Shown here piece by piece: positions 61,478 through 64,000 of a stretch of DNA of 64,000 nucleotides (positions are counted from its first letter, which is position 1; every line of letters begins with the position of its first letter). Location of the stretch: contig JADKFD010000023.1 of assembly GCA_016717705.1 (NCBI GenBank), forward strand, positions 1-64,000. The letters run 5' to 3'. The translations under genes and the position numbers were made by a program. Under the pieces are notes generated by a model. It was not told where the DNA came from and ran no database searches. It saw nothing but the letters and a program-made list of their open reading frames with translations. This DNA is from Rhodanobacteraceae bacterium. GTDB lineage: Bacteria > Pseudomonadota > Gammaproteobacteria > Xanthomonadales > SZUA-5.

Positions 61478-62773
61478 TCAGGTGCCCTGGTCCTGTGGCG
61501 CCGGCTCGGCGCCGCCATTGCCGTCGGGCAGCGCTGCGGCGTCAGCATCGCCGGTGGCTTCCGCAGGCCCGGCGGGTGGTGCCAGGCTCGGCTCGAGTGC
61601 AGATGACTCGGCCGGCGCGGACAAGGAATCCACGGCGGGCACGTCCAGCGCTGCGGGCGCTGTGTCGCTGGTTGCCGGCGCCGCTGCGTCCGCGCCATTC
61701 GCAGCCATCGGATCCGCCGCTGGAACCAGCGCAATGCCGCGCATTCGGGCCAACTCGCGACGCGATTCGCCCAAGTTCGGCAACTGCGGCGCCAGCGGTG
61801 CGCGCAGCACTTCATCGAGGATGTCCAGCGCATGCTTCACGCTGGCGTCGTCGGGGGCGAATTCGGTCTTGATGGTGCTGCGCGCGGATTCGATCGCGCT
61901 CAGGGCGGCAAGGCCCTGGCCACGCAGCAGCAACAGGCGCGCGCGACTGAGATCGAGACTGATGCGCTCGCGCAGCAACGGACCGCCGCTGGCATGTTCG
62001 TCCGGATCGATGCGGCGCACGCGGAAATAGCGGTCGACCGCCGTCGTCAGGCGCGACCACCAGCCGGGTGCCGCAGCCGCGCCAACCGCCGCCGCCGGCG
62101 CATCCGAGCGACCGCGCAGCGGCCAGGCAGTCACCTGCGCGGCCACGCCGTCCAGGCGGCCGAGGATCACTGGCAGGTCGGCGATGGCAATCGCCGCCAG
62201 CGCGTCACGCTCCAGCGCCAACGTCTGGCGCACCGAGGTCGCGCGTGGATCGCTGACCTGGGCCAGTTGTTCGTCGGCAAGCTGGAAGGCATCGCGCGCG
62301 CCGGCGATGTCGCCGAACAGGCGCAGGCGCTCTTCGCCCAGGCGCAACAGGAAATCGGCCTCGACCAGGCGCACCGCATCGACACCCGGCGCCGCGCCGC
62401 GTTCGGCGTTGGCGAGTCCGTCCTCGACCAGCCCAACTCGCTGGGTCAATCCCAGCACCTGTTCACGCAGGGCACGATTGACGCGCGCGGCATCGTCGAG
62501 ATTGCGCCGCAGGGTTGCCACTTCGGTGTCTTCCGGCGCGGTCAGCAGCGGAGCGACCGTGTCGCCCGACGTGTAGGTGGCATTGACGGGCACGCGAAAA
62601 TATCGGTACCAAGCCCCGGCGGCGAGAACCGCCAGCGACAACAACAGGAGCAGCCAGAGCCACCCCCAGCCACGGCGCGGCTTGGAGCTGCGCCCCAAGG
62701 CAGGGGCGGCGTCTGACGGCTGGCCATCCGGTTGGTTGGCCAGACCCACAGGTGAGTCGGCGGTATCGGACAT
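61478..62773 (-). CDS. hemX: HemX-like membrane protein
   Basis: 431 aa. A short cytoplasmic N-terminus is followed by one membrane helix (WGWLWLLLLLSLAVLAAGAW) and a coiled-coil segment (ATLRRNLDDAARVNRALREQVLG). A helical domain with VEADFLLRLGEERLRLFGD comes next, which is the HemX signature. The C-terminus is a long Ala/Pro-rich tail. It is encoded between hemD and hemY with a 3-nt gap to hemY. Often labelled uroporphyrinogen methyltransferase, but it lacks that enzyme's motifs. Confidence 0.85.
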   Translation of the reverse strand: MSDTADSPVGLANQPDGQPSDAAPALGRSSKPRRGWGWLWLLLLLSLAVLAAGAWYRYFRVPVNATYTSGDTVAPLLTAPEDTEVATLRRNLDDAARVNRALREQVLGLTQRVGLVEDGLANAERGAAPGVDAVRLVEADFLLRLGEERLRLFGDIAGARDAFQLADEQLAQVSDPRATSVRQTLALERDALAAIAIADLPVILGRLDGVAAQVTAWPLRGRSDAPAAAVGAAAAPGWWSRLTTAVDRYFRVRRIDPDEHASGGPLLRERISLDLSRARLLLLRGQGLAALSAIESARSTIKTEFAPDDASVKHALDILDEVLRAPLAPQLPNLGESRRELARMRGIALVPAADPMAANGADAAAPATSDTAPAALDVPAVDSLSAPAESSALEPSLAPPAGPAEATGDADAAALPDGNGGAEPAPQDQGT

Positions 62774-62889
62774 GGTTAAGATTTCGTTTTCAGCGATGGT
62801 AGCGGATCGTTACCGAAACCGCACGTCACTAACTGGGATGCTCCGGTTGTCGACCGCGCGTCGTTTGCGCCTGCTCGCGGTGCTTGCGC

Positions 62890-63657
62890 TCATGACAACA
62901 AATGTGGGTCGCCCAGCGCGGCAATCAAGGCTTCCGGCGAGGCGCCCTTGGCGACATGGACACTTTCGAAGCCCAGCGTCCGCGCCAGCGTTGCGATGCG
63001 TTCACTCACCACGATCAACGGTCGGGTGCGCAGCCGCGCAAGTCCCCGGCATTGCAGCGTCTGGTCGAGGGACTGCAGCAGCGCGCCGCTGGTGGCGGTA
63101 AGCACGCAGCACTCCCGAACTGCGCGCAGCCGGCGCAGTGCGGCCATGCGTGGGCGCTGCGGCAGACGTTGGTAGATGGCGATTGCGCGCACCTGTGCGC
63201 CGCGTTGCGACAGCACGTCGGCAATGCGATCGCGACCACCGGGCGCTGCCCAGATGGCGATGCGCGTGCCGCGCACCTCATGCAATGGCGTCAGGCCGAG
63301 CACGCCATCGCTGTCCTCGGCCTGGCCCGGTGCGCTGATGGCAGACATGCCGCGCCGCTGCAGCGCCGCAGCCGTGGCCCGACCCACCGCGATGCGCGTG
63401 CTGGCAGCGGCGACTGCGGTCGGCGCGACGGCGAGCGCCGCGACCACCGCGGCGCGACTGACGAAGATCTGCACGCTGGCGCCGCCCGCCCAGCGCAGAT
63501 CGGCCTCCAGCGTCGATGAGCGCGGCGCGCGGCGGGTCGACTGCAATGGCATGCGGATGCAGTCGATGCCTTGCTGCGCCAGCGCGGTGGCGGCCGCGCG
63601 GGATTCCCGGCGTGGGCGGGTCAGCAGGACGATGGGTTGGAGGGACGTGAGCTTCAT
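62890..63657 (-). CDS. hemD: Uroporphyrinogen-III synthase
   Basis: 255 aa from the ATG at 63655-63657. It is a variable family recognised by ASVQIFVSRAAVVAAL, RIAVGRATAAALQRRG, GTRIAIWAAPGGRDRIADVL, AIAIYQRLPQ and CVLTATSGALLQSL. The start LTSLQPIVLLTRPRRESRAAA is typical. It closes hydroxymethylbilane to uroporphyrinogen III in heme and siroheme synthesis. It leads the hemD-hemX-hemY run and is divergent from the kinase gene. Confidence 0.9.
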   Translation of the reverse strand: MKLTSLQPIVLLTRPRRESRAAATALAQQGIDCIRMPLQSTRRAPRSSTLEADLRWAGGASVQIFVSRAAVVAALAVAPTAVAAASTRIAVGRATAAALQRRGMSAISAPGQAEDSDGVLGLTPLHEVRGTRIAIWAAPGGRDRIADVLSQRGAQVRAIAIYQRLPQRPRMAALRRLRAVRECCVLTATSGALLQSLDQTLQCRGLARLRTRPLIVVSERIATLARTLGFESVHVAKGASPEALIAALGDPHLLS

Positions 63658-63718
63658 TGGCCAAGTATGCGGTGGCTGTATCCAAAGTAGACTGCGCCGA
63701 CCACAACGGGGGATGCCT

Positions 63719-64000
63719 ATGGTGGTCGACCGCTCACGCACGATGCCGCTGGCGCCAGCCGAGCCACTCACGGCGGAGCCGCCGCGCGCAGCTGGCGACT
63801 ACGCGCCCGGCGATCAAATCGGCGCGTTCCGCCTGATCCGGCAGATCGGCGCCGGGGGCATGGGCGTGGTCTTTCTCGCCGAACAGGCCGAACCGCTGCA
63901 GCGCCAGGTGGCGCTCAAGCTGGTGGCGCCGAGCTTCGCCGATGCCTTCGCCAGTGCGCTGTTCATGGTCGAACGCCAGGCGCTCGCGCGCCTGGAGCAT
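63719..64000 (+). CDS. Serine/threonine protein kinase, N-terminal part (runs off window)
   Basis: 94 residues are visible. After a proline-rich N-terminus the Hanks-type kinase begins GAFRLIRQIGAGGMGVVFLA, the glycine-rich loop, and VALKLVAP with the ATP-positioning lysine. The ATG at 63719 is preferred because GGGGG (63708-63712) lies six bases before it; an in-frame ATG at 63713 is possible. The catalytic loop and any sensor domain lie beyond 64000. Confidence 0.88.
   Translation, partial: MVVDRSRTMPLAPAEPLTAEPPRAAGDYAPGDQIGAFRLIRQIGAGGMGVVFLAEQAEPLQRQVALKLVAPSFADAFASALFMVERQALARLEH

Overview
The window is GC-rich chromosomal DNA with densely packed housekeeping genes. It looks like a gammaproteobacterium of the Xanthomonadales/Lysobacterales type. 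Supporting gene orders are leuA-leuC-leuD-leuB, pcnB-folK-panB-panC, gcvR divergent from dapA-bamC, hemD-hemX-hemY, phoB-phoR-ppk-ppx and a TusDCB plus DsrC-like sulfur-relay set. Spacers are full of REP-type palindromes. No plasmid, phage, insertion sequence, CRISPR array or rRNA was seen. The only tRNA found is tRNA-Glu(CUC). The lineage assignment is an inference.

Layout. 1-6.5 kb: a partial SDR oxidoreductase, a DUF2799 lipoprotein, the ABC-F ATPase Uup, a small membrane protein and a large acetyl-CoA hydrolase/transferase. 6.7-8.7 kb: a secreted lipase-like hydrolase. 9-15 kb: a polyphosphate/phosphate block (ppx, ppk1, phoR, phoB) with a candidate Pho box. 15-18.6 kb: a BepA-like protease, sulfur relay, glutaredoxin and an AhpD-like protein. 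18.6-27.9 kb: an exported protein, NAD-isocitrate dehydrogenase, thiD, an outer-membrane barrel, PIN-PhoH, gcvR, dapA, bamC and fdxA. 28-38.6 kb: pcnB::folK, panB, panC, pgi, queG, nnr, tsaE and amiC. 38.8-47.3 kb: tldD, an oxidoreductase, rraA, ppiA, lpxH, a membrane protein, glmU and dusB. 47.4-52.4 kb: the leucine operon with a complete attenuator. 52.7-64 kb: a DUF5916 protein, tyrA, a CBS protein, an M17 peptidase, VanZ, MidA, hemY-hemX-hemD and the start of a Ser/Thr kinase.

Most interesting non-gene signal: at 12 gene boundaries there are tandem 7-bp repeats. When both sides of a spacer carry them they form inverted arms with the same or a closely related heptad. On the + strand the left arm is always the G-rich form and the right arm the C-rich form, whatever the gene orientation. 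Several cores hold pairs of REP palindromes.

Two neighbouring-gene pairs are joined in frame with the N-terminus of the second gene missing: LeuD::LeuB and PcnB::FolK. Six conserved genes (hydrolase, pgi, queG, ppiA, tyrA, hemY) carry one apparent 1-nt indel each, and there are two long poly-G tracts. Indel-type consensus error is therefore likely and should be kept in mind for every break reported here.
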